Shown: piece by piece, positions 22,201-34,409 of the stretch
Layout of the letters: every line of letters begins with the position of its first letter
Position numbering within the stretch: position 1 is the stretch's first letter
Assembly (NCBI RefSeq): GCF_000143415.4
Contig: NW_003314340.1
Location: 251,772 to 315,771 of the forward strand
Length of the DNA stretch: 64,000 bases
Origin: Selaginella moellendorffii
Taxonomy: Eukaryota > Streptophyta > Lycopodiopsida > Selaginellales > Selaginellaceae
Direction: 5' to 3'
The notes under the pieces: generated by a model
Seen by the model: the letters and a program-made list of their open reading frames with translations, nothing else
Told to the model about the DNA's origin: nothing
Databases searched by the model: none
Position numbers and translations under genes: made by a program

Positions 22201-24647
22201 TCCAGTCCCACTCTGCTGCAGGACCAATAACAAGGGCGAGTGTGAAGATGCGGACATTCGTCGGTATCTTCTTCTTAGCCATTATCCCATGGATCTCCCG
22301 CATCTCCTTGCCTTTCAACCAAGCCTTCACCTCGTTCAAGGCCTTCCAGAACTTGTGATAGGATTCGGAGTCGTAGATCATATAGTGGACTGAAGATTCC
22401 ACCTCCGCAAGTCCCACCATTAAGTCAATGATGGAGCTGACTTCGTCTGCATGAGTGATCTCCTCGTTTGTGAAGTCCATCACACAAAAGATGTTCTTGA
22501 CCTGCTCATCTCCGCGGGAAACGATGCTCCTCCACCTTTGATCCTCATCCGAATTCAAGTATACCCGGTAAGGTTCTCGATAGGCCTCTGCTGCGGGGTC
22601 GAGCTGTTTCTGAAGCCGGCGGTCGACATCAATCTTAATGAAATTTGGATACTGATCCAACTTCTCAGCTTTACTTTTCGTGGCATCCCGCAGCAGATCG
22701 ATGAACTTGGGGGCCCCCTTCACGTACTCGTCGATGTCTTCATTTGACAACTCCAGCGCTTCCATCATCTCTTGCGTGGTGTCGATGCTCACCCTCTCCA
22801 CGGCCACTTGCTCGAAGATCCAATCCTTCAATAGTGCACGAGCTCTCAGAGTCGTGCACAAGTCCTCGTATGTCACAATATGGCCGGGAGTCATTTTGGT
22901 CTTGTTGAAGACAACCTCACCACGTAGAAGAGCATTAGCCACTGTCAGAAGGTCGTCGTCGTCTAGAGACCGCGAGAAACGCAAGGCGTTGAGCTTCAAA
23001 TCATTGGGCTTCCGGCCGTCCTCCACACCCATTGAGTTTGGCAACTCCCCGTCATGGTACCTCCTCAGCACATCTACCCATTTGTCAAAAACAACTTTTG
23101 TCGCGAGTAGAATGTTATGGATGCTGAGTGTGTCATTGACCCCAGTGTTTTCGAGAGAAGACTCGAGAATTCCTGCAATGGAAATGGCGTGAGGCCACAT
23201 GCTATGCCACATACAACGAGGCTTACCTGCCAGGCGCTAGTTGCTAGTGCACGTCCTTGTCCTGGTTTTTGTGGCTTCTTCAGTTGAACCCAGAGCTTCC
23301 GTGTTCGTGCCAATGTCTCGTGCAGACCCGATTTGTAGCACGTTTCTTGCTTGACATTCTGCGCGTGGGAGATGTATATGATAGATCGGAGGGGTGAGTT
23401 GCCTTTTATCAGGCGGACAACTCTTGTCTTGAAGACTTTCTTCACCTCCTCGCCCACCATAATATCCACAACTATCTCTTGCATCGCCAAGCTAGAATGC
23501 TGTCCGGAGACGGCATAGAACTGGATGTTCTGATCGTCCAACACCTTCCTATTGATCAAGTCTGGAAACCTCGTCTCGCCCTTCATTGTTTGGTAGTAGG
23601 GGATCACGTCTGCGATGTCGGGTGTTACTGGACTTGCCAGCATCTTCTGCTTCAGTTTCTCCACCCACTCATCAGATACTAGCCTGTGGTTGTATTTGCT
23701 TTGGATGTCGATACGGCTCACGTCGATTGTATATACTTTGTTGGAATAGTAACAAGTACTATTATCTGCGACGATTTTTGCTGCCTCTTCTTGCTCTTTC
23801 TGCTCTTTGCGGCTCTTCTTTTTGGTGGGTGTAGTGTTCGAACCCGAGGCAATGGCATCACTGAGTAGCTTCTTTTTTGGAGCAGGAGAGTCGGACGTCG
23901 GCTTGAGCTTGACCACCCTTTTCTGCTTCGAGGTAGTTTCCAGATCGACCCCCTTCCCCTTTGCTTCGCGAACTGGAGTCACTCTCAACGGCTCAATGTT
24001 GGAATATAGTTTTTGAACATCGCCGTAGGTGAGGTCTGTGGATTCCATGTGATCTTCATAGACCCGCAGCGTCTTTGAAATTGTGGGCCTCCTGGACAAC
24101 CTCTCCTTAGCTCCCTCTAGGAATTCCTCATAGCCGCTGCCCCCCTCCGGGAAGCCGCTAGGATGTGCAAGGTGGATCTTGAAGGCAGACGCTGTCTCTA
24201 CCACAAGTGCCAGTCCATATTCTTGCATGGAACTGCATGGAGTGTCTGTCACTTAGATGAGGATCCCCATGCATTCTTTTCTCCCACCATCTGTGTTGTA
24301 CAGCCTCAGATCCTCGCCTTCCATCCCGAAAGTCCAACTGGTGAGCTCCTCCCCCTTCTCTGCATCCACATTGACAGTGGCTGGAAGAAGAATGCAATTC
24401 CTCGCCTGTTCAGAAATGCACAACAATTAGAGCTGACAGATGAAAAGCTAGTAGCTGGAAATAACGTGAAGCCACACGCCATTCACCACTGCATCAGATG
24501 TCTTGAGGCTGCATCCTAAGATGGCGTGAGGCTACACGCCATCTGTAACCGGACTGCACTCGAGAGCCCAATCGGTGCATGCCAATGTTGCTACTGAATG
24601 GCATGTGGCCTCATGCCATTTTCTACTTGGCCTAAAAGACTTACCAT
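19215..24647 (-). pseudogene. Copy B gene 2 (ParB-like / phosphatase fusion), nonsense mutated
   Basis: This is the mirror of 13112-18451, with the same exon pattern read from 24647 down to 19215. In the second exon, a CAA codon has become TAA at 24253-24255, about 60 residues into the protein. The downstream frames remain open. The phosphatase exon (19888-19215) keeps a longer C-terminus than copy A, with about 31 more residues (EVAAEINQMADGTVY...), so this copy shows the original end. VFDLNGVLF with the Asn is the same here, so the substitution predates the split of the copies. Confidence 0.8.
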
Positions 24648-27181
24648 TTGAAGCCGAATGGAGGCGTGACAACCGGACTCGCTGGCGAATGTGCACTGTG
24701 TGTGCAGCGGATCGTAGCAGCAAGGCTACTCTGCCACTTACAGTTGGAGAGTGGCGCTGAAATCTCCCGGGATGCCAAGTGGGCTGCGTGTGGGTGGCGG
24801 AGTGGGCGGCGGAGTTGGCGGCGAAGTTACAAACTGGGTGTGTCTTGAAGTGGACGCCGATGCACACGAGCGCGATGCGAGCGCGAGTGTGATGCAAGCG
24901 CGAGTGGACGCCGATGCACACGAGAAACCTGTAGAGAAGTGGGAGCGCGATGCGAGCGCGAGTACGAAGCAAAATGCAAAACCTAACCTCACACGCGCGA
25001 AATGTCACGACGGTTGGTAATCCCGCCACGTCATCATTTCTCGGACTTGGGTGCCACCATTAATTTCTGGATCGCTGCGCGCATGCGTGAAATCCAAAAG
25101 AAATCCGCAACGTCATCATTCCTCGGATTGCATGCACGCGAAATCCAAAAGAAAGATCATGATTGGGATATCATTTAATACCCTCGCTATATTTATACCA
25201 TGCCTGATTGGATATTCCAGAGCATCTTGTATTTCCAAAAATGCCAGATGTTCAGCTAAATAAATTGTCAGAGGATTTGATGTGACGTTCAAGCATGTGG
25301 GCTCATGTAATTTTGATCCCAAAAAATGCACCAAAAAATGCTCAGCGTCATCTGGCGTTATTTCCTGAATGGCGTGGGGCCGCATGCCATTTTCAGGAGC
25401 ACATAGGAGTATATTCCTAGAATATTCTGACACGCGCGAGATTGTTTTGAGTTTCCTGGAGATCCAACCGTTAGATCGCAACTAGATTTTACAGAATGGT
25501 ATACAATGTCCTTCTTGATGACCCTGCAAAGAAGCATCTCGATCGGACACCACATGAGACCACACGAGCCTTACAATGTTTCAGGGGCATTTGCCATAGA
25601 TCCGACTGTTATTTTGCTCCAAGATTCTACAGTTTGGTGTGCATTGACCTTTCCATCGACAGTGCAAAGGGACATCACAATCAGATGCGGGATCTCAAAA
25701 AACCAACTTCACTAACTCTGGTTTCACCAAGATCTACGTAAGGAGTTATGAAATGAAAGGACCCTTTCTATTGAAATGTGTTTATGGTCCTAGGGGCATT
25801 GTGACATATCAAAGGATTTTGCATCAAGTTCTGTATTTGCATGTTTATCAAGCTACTGAATTGCTAAACCCTAAACCCTAAACCCTAACCCTAAACATGT
25901 GGCAAATGCTGCGTGAAGAAAGATGCCCTTTCTGGGCAAATGCTGTAAGAGGCAGATTCCGAGCAGATGTATCTCAGGCCAGCGAAGAGGACAAACGAAA
26001 GCTAGCTATAAACATGACGGGATGCAAATAGATTACTAGGCTGGTCCTGCGAAAATCAAAAACCATAATTGAAAACATTGAAAATGCAAAAAGAAAGGTT
26101 TATAATATTTTTGAATTTTAAGCAACCAAATGAATGTAAGTAGGGCATGTGTTTGTAAGTTTAAAAATGCCTCAACCACTTAAATTCCCAAGTAAATAAA
26201 GCTGTTTCTATTTTTGGTACAGGTAAACTTTATAGCGTGTGGGCTCATGCAATTTTGAACCCAAAAATGCACCAAAAGATGCTCGACTAGCATTATTCTT
26301 TGAATGGCATGTGGCCTTATATTGCCATAAATGGACGTACACACACAGCATAATTATTCCTTTACACGGCGAATAATCTTGGCGCGGATCGCTGACATGG
26401 CATGGCAAAGTTCGAATCACTGACATGGCACAGCTGGATCGAGGCAAGGACATGATGTGACAAAGTTCAACCTCCGACAGCAAAGTCTAGAAGCTACTCA
26501 GTTTGAAATTTGTCAGAGGAATCATAAGATCTGGTTTGTCAGAGGATTTGATGTGATGTTCAAGCGTGTGTTATTTTTGAATTCTCGAACTCATTCCTAG
26601 GTCTATCATTTTTGTGCGCCGTGTTCTTGGTTCCGCTGAGCGCAGTGAGTGCTGCTTGTGTAAGCGGCGTTGTGAGCTGTGGTTTATGCGTCTACAAGCG
26701 GTTGCGGCATTGCGAGCGCCATTGCAAGCGGCAGTTTATGCGAGTGGCAGTTTGTGCGAGCGGCGCTATGAGCAGTTGCGGTGTTGCGAGCGGCGCTACG
26801 AGTAGTTGCGGTGTTGCGAGCGGCACTGTCTTTGGTGTGGCTACCGCTTCCTCTTGATATTCGGCACTTGTGCTTCCTGGTATGTTCACCATGGAATGGT
26901 TTAGGACCACATTTAGAAATGGCATGAGGCCACATGCCATCTTGGGCCCTTGCAATTTCATGGCTAGCGTATTGTCATGTATGTTTTTACTTGCCTGCAT
27001 CTGTGTGTATATCAAGATGGCATGAGGGCTCATGCCAATTTTGTAAATGCGAAATTTCACGTGGGTGTCAATAGCATGTTTGAATAATGATATGTGGCCT
27101 CATGCTATTTGGTATGTTATGATTTAGGCCATTCTCCAATCATTTTTTGTATGGTCTTAACTTCTTTTCTGCACTTTCAGA
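24648..27181. promoter_or_regulatory. Divergent intergenic region of copy B
   Basis: It is the mirror of 9100-9457 plus 10908-13111, without the LTR insertion. It contains the telomeric block, the GC-rich tandem units and palindromes. The uninterrupted sequence around 26826 (CACTGTCTTTGG) is the empty site for the insertion at 9458. No protein is seen. Confidence 0.5.
25865..25895 (-). repeat. Interstitial telomeric repeat, copy B
   Basis: About four CCCTAAA units, the inverted counterpart of the block at 11841. Confidence 0.85.
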
Positions 27182-30100
27182 ATGGCCTTCAGGGTTGGGG
27201 AAAAGGTTTACATTTTGAATGGTGGGAAGAGAGTTGCAAAAGGGACCCTTGTGTCTATGGATTGGAACTTTGTTATACACTGTCAAAAGCTTGGGGAAGG
27301 CAATGCTGCTGTATCAGTAGAGACTGTCTTCGATGGGAATGTGGTCGCTATTGAACGAGGAGAGATGGTCGTCGGGGTAAATGTTGTTGTTGCCTTGAAA
27401 AATCTGTAGAAGAAAGCAGATGTTGGGGACAGCGCAAGTGCGACGCATGTTCCCTCCGTGGATCTTAAGAACCATGCTACATGGATTCAGGCAAAGGTGT
27501 TTCTAAACAACCCCGAGGGGGAGGTGGTAGCTGAGGGCTTAGCCACAGTTGTCGATCCAAGAGATGCAGTTGCTAATCAAGAATTGGGCTGGGATGATAT
27601 TGGAGTTGCGATTTTAGAGGTTGTTGACACAGAAGAAAACAGTCTAACTATTGGAAGCATTGTGCGGTGGAAATTGAGGCATTTAGTGTTTGAGAATGTG
27701 AAGGATTCACAATCAAATACCACTACAATTGATGACAGAACATCTCTTCATGGGAAAAGAAAGTACACCTTCCTACAGCGCAGCCAAAGGGATCTGAGCA
27801 ACGAACCAAAAAGGCAGAAAATGGCGATGGAGGTTCGAATGGTCTCGACAGTTGCTTGTTGCAAGAGGAGGTGCTGTCAACATGCTGATTGGGATGCTAT
27901 TGAAGAGGAGAGAGCAAGATACAAGACATTGTCCTGGAAGGCAGCTCGCAATTTTGTGTATGAGGCATTACGGTCATCTGTTGATGCTTCAGAACATCAA
28001 GTGGGGGGCATGGTCTTCCAGAGGGGTTTGGTCTGCATGAAGGCATGGAGAATCATTTATGGAGTCCCTCGAAGCACATTCTACAGAATCAAAACTGAGT
28101 TCGAGGAACAAAGGGTTCAACAGGCAGTCCATGGGAACGACGGTACGCACAAAACCAGGGGTCATGTTGTATATGGAGAGGCAATCTTCAAGAGGTTTGT
28201 CGAGACATGTAGCGAGCAGCAACCACATAAAACCCGCCTCTTGGAAGATGGAACACGAGACACCCAACGAGTTCTCCCTTCCATGTATACCAAGGGGGCC
28301 ATATTGGAAGATGTGAATCGGGAACTCCAGAGTAATGGCTACAGGAAGCTGAGCCAATCTAAATTTAGTAGATTGTGGAGCAACAGGTTCAGGGATGTGA
28401 GTATAAGAAAGTACTCCAGCTTTTCAAAGTGTGACGAGTGCACTGCTATCAAAATGGCTTTGTCGAAGAATTCTTGCAGCGCTCAAGAGCGAGAGACGTT
28501 GGTTAGAAGGCGGCTCGACCACAACATCGAGCAGAGAAGCTGCAGGACTGCATATTATCATAACAGGATTCTCTCCATGGAGAGACCTGACTCTTACCTC
28601 TGCATCATCCACGACAAAATGGACCAGAAAAAGACGTGCTTACCTCGACTCAATCCTGCCCCCAAGGCAATCTTTTCATCCATGCAGCTGCCTGTGTCTC
28701 TGTTTGGCATAATCGCTCATGGGCATGGTGCCCAGAACTATGGGAACTTCTTTGTACCTCTATGGGGTGGCGGGGGTGCAAACATGATGATTGCGTCCCT
28801 AGCAAAACACTTAAGGTCTCTGCAAAGTGCGCAGACTGAGCTGAACGGCCAACCCTTGCATAAGGCCCTTGTCGATCGAACCCCATACAGGGTTCAGCTG
28901 GAGGAGGAGCAAAGGCTTGCAGTATCGCATGGGGCCCCATGCCATCCCAGTGAATATGTTGGCCGTCAGATTGTAGGGTTATCACGTGAGGCCTCATGCC
29001 ATTCCGACGAGGCTGGTCGCCCGGTGAATGCACAGCCTCATCCAAACGAAGCAGAATCTCAAGGAAGTTCTTGCGGCCGATGTGGCCTTCCACCCCATCT
29101 TCTGCTCCAAACAGACAATGCTGGCAGTGAGAACAAAAACATGTACGTCTTCGCGTACTTAGCGATGCTTGTTGCCAAAGGCATATTTGAAATGGTTACA
29201 CTTGGCTTTCTCATGGTTGGGCACACTCATGAAGACGTCGATGCCATGTTCAGTCACCTGGCAGAGTCCCTCCGGCGATCCAATGTCCTCACCCTCCCAC
29301 AACTCTACGATGAATTCCAAAATTGTATCAAAGGCACTGTTGAAGCTGCACTTGTGACAGAGGTTCCAGACTTTAAGGGGTTTGTAAGAGGCTACATCAG
29401 GGACGGATCCGAAACGCTGATTGGCCACTCCAAGCCTCTTCAGTTTCATTTCAGCATGCATGACGGTGCTCCAGTGATGAGGTACAAGATGAGAGAATGG
29501 GACACAGTGTGGCTGCCAGTGGATGGCATTGAACTCTTCAAGAGAGATCCCATAACTGGGGAACCTATGATTCCTCAAGGTTCCCCACGGCCGATGCACC
29601 CGGATGGACTCAAAGACCAGGAAAGTATAGTGGCCGGGATTAGACAGCATATTGCCTTCTGGAAGAGGGGGTTGGTGTTTGGTGGAGAATCCTATTTTAA
29701 GAGGTGCAAGCCTTTGCTCGAATACTGGGAGAAGATTATATCTGCTATCCAAAATGGGCCGGTTGTATATGAAGAATTGGAAGAGTCCTTTTGGCCAGAA
29801 CCCAGAGCACTAGATAGTAGCGGAACAATGTCCTCTGGAAATGCAGTGACAGATAACGATGTTGAGGATCACTATTGTGGGCCGAGGAACAAGAAGCCGG
29901 ATTCAGCATTCAATCCAGTACAGGTCTGCAAAGGAATGGTCGTGCTTGTCAGACCCAGTAATAAAAAACAAATGATATGGGTGGGGCGCTGCATCACTGA
30001 TGCAGAGGAGGACGTGGAAACTAACTCCTTCAATGTAACTGTGGAGTGGTTCAAGCCAAGTTCCGGATATACGAAGGATTGCCTAGAAAAGAGATGGGTG

Positions 30101-30323
30101 CTGAATCCAAGGGATCCCAGCATGAGCATATCGGTGGATAATGTTGTGCATGGTTGGATGCGGAAGCAGAGTGCCACCATCACCTTGCCAGACCATGCAA
30201 GAGATGCAGCAAGAGCATTCATAACCTGGGTTCAAGGTGAGATTCATTAATATTCCTTTACTAAGTTTCTAATGTATTTTATTTCAAGGTGAACAATCCG
30301 AATCTGAATCAGAGGAGGTGTGA
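27182..30323 (+). pseudogene. Copy B transposase, nonsense mutated
   Basis: Same gene as 5958-9099: exon 27182-30236, intron, exon 30289-30323. Codon 76 is TAG (27407-27409) where copy A has CAG; after it the frame is open for 930 residues or more. All core motifs (HDKMDQ, QTDNAGSENKN, GHTHEDVDAMF) are retained. Because the break is a single substitution, the copy was probably inactivated recently or by cytosine deamination. Confidence 0.85.
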
Positions 30324-30915
30324 TGGCATGTGGCCCTTTGCACTAGTATATCTTAATACCGGTCTGAGAAATAGAATGGCATGTGCTCTCAGGCCTTTTA
30401 CTAAATCACCTTTGAAAAAAATGCAAGCCTCTATGTCGTAAAAAAAAGGTACTAGAGAAATTCCTTAATAATATGAATGTTATTTAGTTTCATGAAAATA
30501 CACTAAGGGTCAAATGAGTTAAATGACTTCTCCAGACTAGCAATGCCTCTTGCTACACCTTCACAATTAGATTCGTTAGAAAATGATAACATTGAATAAT
30601 ATCTAAATGTTCTCACCATTAAGTTATATGTCTGGCTAATAGGAATGACATTCATCTTGGAAAGCTCACCACACGCTCAATAAACAAACAAATAGTGTGT
30701 GTGCGCATGCCATCGCTCTTCTTTAGCTTCAGATTCGGCTTGTTCACCTTGACAATGAGATTTATTATACAACCAGATGGACTCAGTCTGGACACAAAGT
30801 CACCGCGCTAGTCACCATGCCCCAGATATGTCTAGCCCCTGGACAAAAAACATATAATTTCACGTCATTTTCAAATACTTGAAAATTTGTACCTAGTCCC
30901 ATTTTACTGAATAAA
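30324..30915. other. Copy B sequence between transposase stop and TIR
   Basis: It is the mirror of 5366-5957, with the same half-palindrome sites (near 30324, 30376 and 30698). No gene is seen. Confidence 0.5.
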
Positions 30916-30939
30916 TCCCACTTTAACGAAATAGAGCTT
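30916..30939 (-). repeat. Terminal inverted repeat of copy B, right
   Basis: This is the reverse complement of the 24-bp end at 5113. The duplication CTCG follows at 30940-30943, and the gypsy gag frame resumes. Confidence 0.9.
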
Positions 30940-30943
30940 CTCG

Positions 30944-33900
30944 GAGTTATTTCCTGGAAGGTTTAAGTTCACTTTCTCGAAATGAGATTTTGAAGTTTAA
31001 GCCGAAGACGTACCTGGAGTGTAAAGAGGCAGCGCAGCAAGTTGCCTTTAGTCACTCGCTCATAGAACAATATCAGCTATCGTATGCTGGTAACTCGGAC
31101 AAGAATAAAAATTCTGGGAATAAACAAGGTGACCGGAAACAAAGAGTGGAAGGCAGGTTCTGCCCTGGAGTCTCACAAGCAACAGTTAACAAAGGTGGTG
31201 GTGGTTGGAGACCACCAGCAGCTTCTTCTGGTCCTAGGCCCTCTGTTCCTCCTCCTGGTGGGTACAAGCAGCAGCAACCTGCAAAATCTGCTCCTAGCGG
31301 AACGGGTAGTGTGGGTCATTGCTTCCATTGTGGAGAGTTGGGACATAGGTCTTTGGAATGTCCCAACAATCATAAGACAAGGTCTCGGGTTAATGTCATG
31401 AGGGAAGACGGTGGTGGTGAAGTTGAAGGGGTTGACGAGTTGGTCAATGCAGACTATGAGGAAGAAGAGGTGAGTAACTTTCGTTGCTTTCCTCAAGCTT
31501 TTCTTGCAGTCAATGCAAACACTGATCCGTTGATGTATCTGGTAGGCTTTGTCCGTGGACACCAAATCCTAGTGATGATTGACACGGGAGCTACGCACAA
31601 TGTGATATCCGAAGACTTAGTTAAGTTGTTAGGATTGAATGCTGAACAAATGTCGCCTATGCACTTCCGGTTTGCGGAAGGTGGGCAAGTAGCCAGAAAG
31701 TTTGTGAGTGATGTTCCAATAAAGATATCCAAGTGGAAAGAAAGAGTGGACTTGGTAGTGTTGAAGATACCAGATTTTCAGATGGTGTTTGGTATGGATT
31801 TCTTCAACAAGTATATAAAAGGGATTTATGGTGCTAGACAAAGTCGTATCATGTTGAAGTCAAAAGGACATCCTGATGTATCCTTTCAGTTGCAAAAGCG
31901 TTCCTCAAAAGATTGGGATGCAAAGTTCCTAACTGCGAAGGCCGCTCAAAAAGCAGCTAAGAGGGGATGTCAGACCTTTTGGGTTCAAGTGATGGAAGCT
32001 GAGGGTATTGGTGACTCAGTTCGAATCAGCGACAGGGTTGATCCCATACCAAAGAAGATATTGGAGTTGTTGGCGAGGAATCAGGATATCTTCCCGAAGG
32101 ATTTGCCGCCAGGGCTACCTCCTAGCCGTGAGGTTGATCATTGGATTGAGATTATTCTGGGTTCTAAACCACCTACGAAAGCTCCATATCGGTTGAACAT
32201 CAAGGAGATGGCTGAACTCAAGAAGCAACTCACGGAGCTTCTTGACAAAAGTCATATCCGACCAAGCAAGTCACCTTATGGAGCGCCAGTCCTTTTTGTT
32301 ATGAAAAAGGATGGAACCATGAGGATGTGTATTGACTATCGGGCACTCAACAAGATCACAGTTAAAAATAGTTATCCTTTGCCTCGCATTGATGACTTGT
32401 TTGACTAACTCTTAAAGGCTAAGTATTTTATGCGACTTGATTTGTGGTCCGGGTATCATTAGATACGGGTGGCAGGTCAGGATGTGGAGAAGACAGCCTT
32501 TAAGACTCGGTACGGATCTTATGAGTTCCTTGTCATGCCGTTCGGGTTATGCAATGCTCCAGCAACGTTCAGCACTATAATGGATAGAATATTCGGAGAT
32601 TATTTGGATGCATTTGTTGTCCTATATATCGACGATGTTCTAGTCTTTAGTGAAACGTTGGAGGATCATTTGAAACACTTGGAGCTGGTGTTTCAGAAGT
32701 TGCACGAACACAAACTGTATGCTAAGGAAAGTAAATGCGCTTTTGGACAATTGCGCGTAAACTTTCTCGGACATATAGTTGGTGGTGGCGTGATTGAGGT
32801 CGATCCAAAGAAGGTGGAAGCAGTGAAGTCCTGGGAAGTTCCAACCACTGTATCAAATGTTCGATCCTTTCTCGGTCTGGCGGGATACTATCGCAAGTTT
32901 GTCCGTAATTTTGCAAGGATTGCTCTTCCGTTGACTGAGTTGACAAAGAGTAATATTCCGTTTCATTGGACACCAGCTTGCCAGCGTGCTTTTGCACGGT
33001 TGAAGGAGATCTTGACTACAGTTCCTGTTCTCAAGATCCCAGATCTTGATAAACCTTTCGAAGTGCATTGTGATGCATTTGGCTATGCTATCAGTGCCGT
33101 GATGCAGCAAGATTGTGACAAAGCGGTTGGTGTTATGCTAAGGCGACATGGTTGTCCCGTTGCATTCTATTCCAAGAAATTGGATGAAATTCAACGAAGA
33201 TGGCCAACGCATGAGAAAGAGATGTTTGCTATAGTGTCGGCCTTGGAACACTGGAGACACTACTTGGGTGGACATACCAAGGTTTATATAGATAGTAACA
33301 CATTGAGCTACTTTGCTACGCAGCCTAAGCTTACGCCGAAGCAGGCTCGTTGGCAAGAGAAGCTTGCTAGATATGATATTGAAATCATATATAAACCTGG
33401 TAAGGACAATATTGTTCCAGACGCGTTGAGTCATCAGGCTCAGTTTCGGGCAATATTGGCAAGCAGTTCGGACTGGTTGGTGGACGTTCGGGCTTCATAT
33501 GGAAGTGATCCATTGGCGAAGGCAATCTTATGCCGCGCGGGGTTGTTGAAGCAGAGCTCTGGTAGCGAAGTAGCAAAAGTTGCTAGTCGCACTAATGCGA
33601 AGCTTCACTTCTCAGTTCGGGATGGGCTTATATTCTATAAGCAAGAAAGATTGTATCTTCCCTCTAAGGATCTGCAGCAGTTATTTCTGCGGGAACATCA
33701 TGATGTTCCAGCAGCGGGACATGGTGGACAGCAAAAGACTCTTGCTTCGTTGAAAAAGGGATTTTTCTGGGCTGGTATGGAAGGTGATGTAGCGGACTAT
33801 ATTCGTTCTTGCCCTATATGCCAGCAATGTAAGCATAGAACTGAGAAGCAAGCTGGAAAGTTGCAGTGCATTCCAGCACCGGCATGGCCATTTCAGAGTG

Positions 33901-34031
33901 TGACACTTGATTTGGAGCCGAACTCCAAGCCCGTTGCGCTACGAAACGAGGGTCCGGTACAATCCCACGAGCACCAGCTCCCTGCCTCTCTCTCGATGAC
34001 TCCTTTTCGAAAAAGAGGCGTGGTCGTCTAA
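30944..34031 (+). pseudogene. gag C-terminus and pol of the Ty3/gypsy element
   Basis: Order: end of gag with a zinc knuckle ([14 protein letters not shown]); aspartic protease ([13 protein letters not shown]); reverse transcriptase (CIDYRALN, then VLYIDDVLVF); RNase H (FEVHCDAFGYAIS to DNIVPDALS); and the integrase zinc finger (HHD...GHGG...CPICQQC). Stops TAA (32406-32408) and TAG (32460-32462) interrupt the RT palm. Both fall at glutamine positions of the family (DDLFDQL and YHQIRV). After 'PFQSVTLDL' the integrase core is gone and an inverted LTR piece follows. The frame ends at 34031. Confidence 0.9.
33914..33981 (-). repeat. Inverted LTR fragment replacing integrase core
   Basis: These ~68 bases are the reverse complement of LTR positions 4155-4223 (last part of the LTR). 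They are fused directly to the integrase zinc-finger region. The catalytic Asp/Asp/Glu region is missing. Confidence 0.85.
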
Positions 34032-34396
34032 ACAACTTAATTTGCCAGTTTATAATAGTTGTCTAAATCTTCCCGACGGGGTTGATTTCTTGCTCAAGGG
34101 TAGTTGGGCCTCTGGCCTTCTCCCTATATCCCTGCAGGCAGGGATGTATCATTCCTTTGTAAGCTGAGTGGTACTCGGAGCAGCAAGGGTGGCTAACTCC
34201 GTTGGTCATTTCCTTGTCGGCGACGGCCGGAGGGTGTCTGGGTCTTAACGTCTTTGGACGTAGAGGAGAGGTCGTTCCATAACTCATTTAAGTCGGTGTA
34301 TTTCCCACATAATGTGCTTTCCGTTAACTTTCGAAGTTGTTTCCTTGACGGTTTGCTAGACTCGGGTATGCATCGACGAGGACGTCGATCTTCCCC
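34032..34396 (+). other. Gypsy 3' untranslated region
   Basis: Noncoding stretch between the broken integrase and the polypurine tract. No frame is recognised. Confidence 0.5.
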
Positions 34397-34409
34397 AAGG
34401 GGGGGAGAG
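34397..34409 (+). other. Polypurine tract
   Basis: AAGGGGGGGAGAG lies immediately before the 3' LTR, as needed for plus-strand priming. Confidence 0.85.

Larger units (their letters stand above)
17868..28941. repeat. Dispersed 22-bp palindrome family, copy B
   Basis: Copies mirror those in A, with examples starting near 18969, 20053, 20121, 21352, 21544, 21686, 23183, 24471, 24521, 24598, 25369, 26919, 27015, 28919 and 28979. In B some sites are closer to perfect symmetry than in A (28919 region) and some further away. This allows a site-by-site comparison of the two copies. Confidence 0.8.
5113..30939 (+). mobile_element. DNA transposon copy B, interrupted by copy A
   Basis: B consists of 5113-5341 plus 18813-30939, about 12,356 bp. 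It begins and ends with the same 24-bp inverted repeat and is flanked by the 4-bp duplication CTCG (5109-5112 and 30940-30943) inside the gypsy gag frame. Its transposase gene reads on plus (27182-30323) and its second gene on minus (24647-19215). Both genes carry one early nonsense codon of the CAG/CAA to TAG/TAA kind. The family is unassigned. A 4-bp duplication fits superfamilies such as Sola, but only a profile search could decide. Confidence 0.9.

Noticed and set aside
5113-30939. The 12-kb inverted repeat as an assembly artefact
   Set aside because: The arms differ by point changes, a 1,450-bp LTR insertion and a ~367-bp deletion, and each element has its own target duplication. This fits two real copies.
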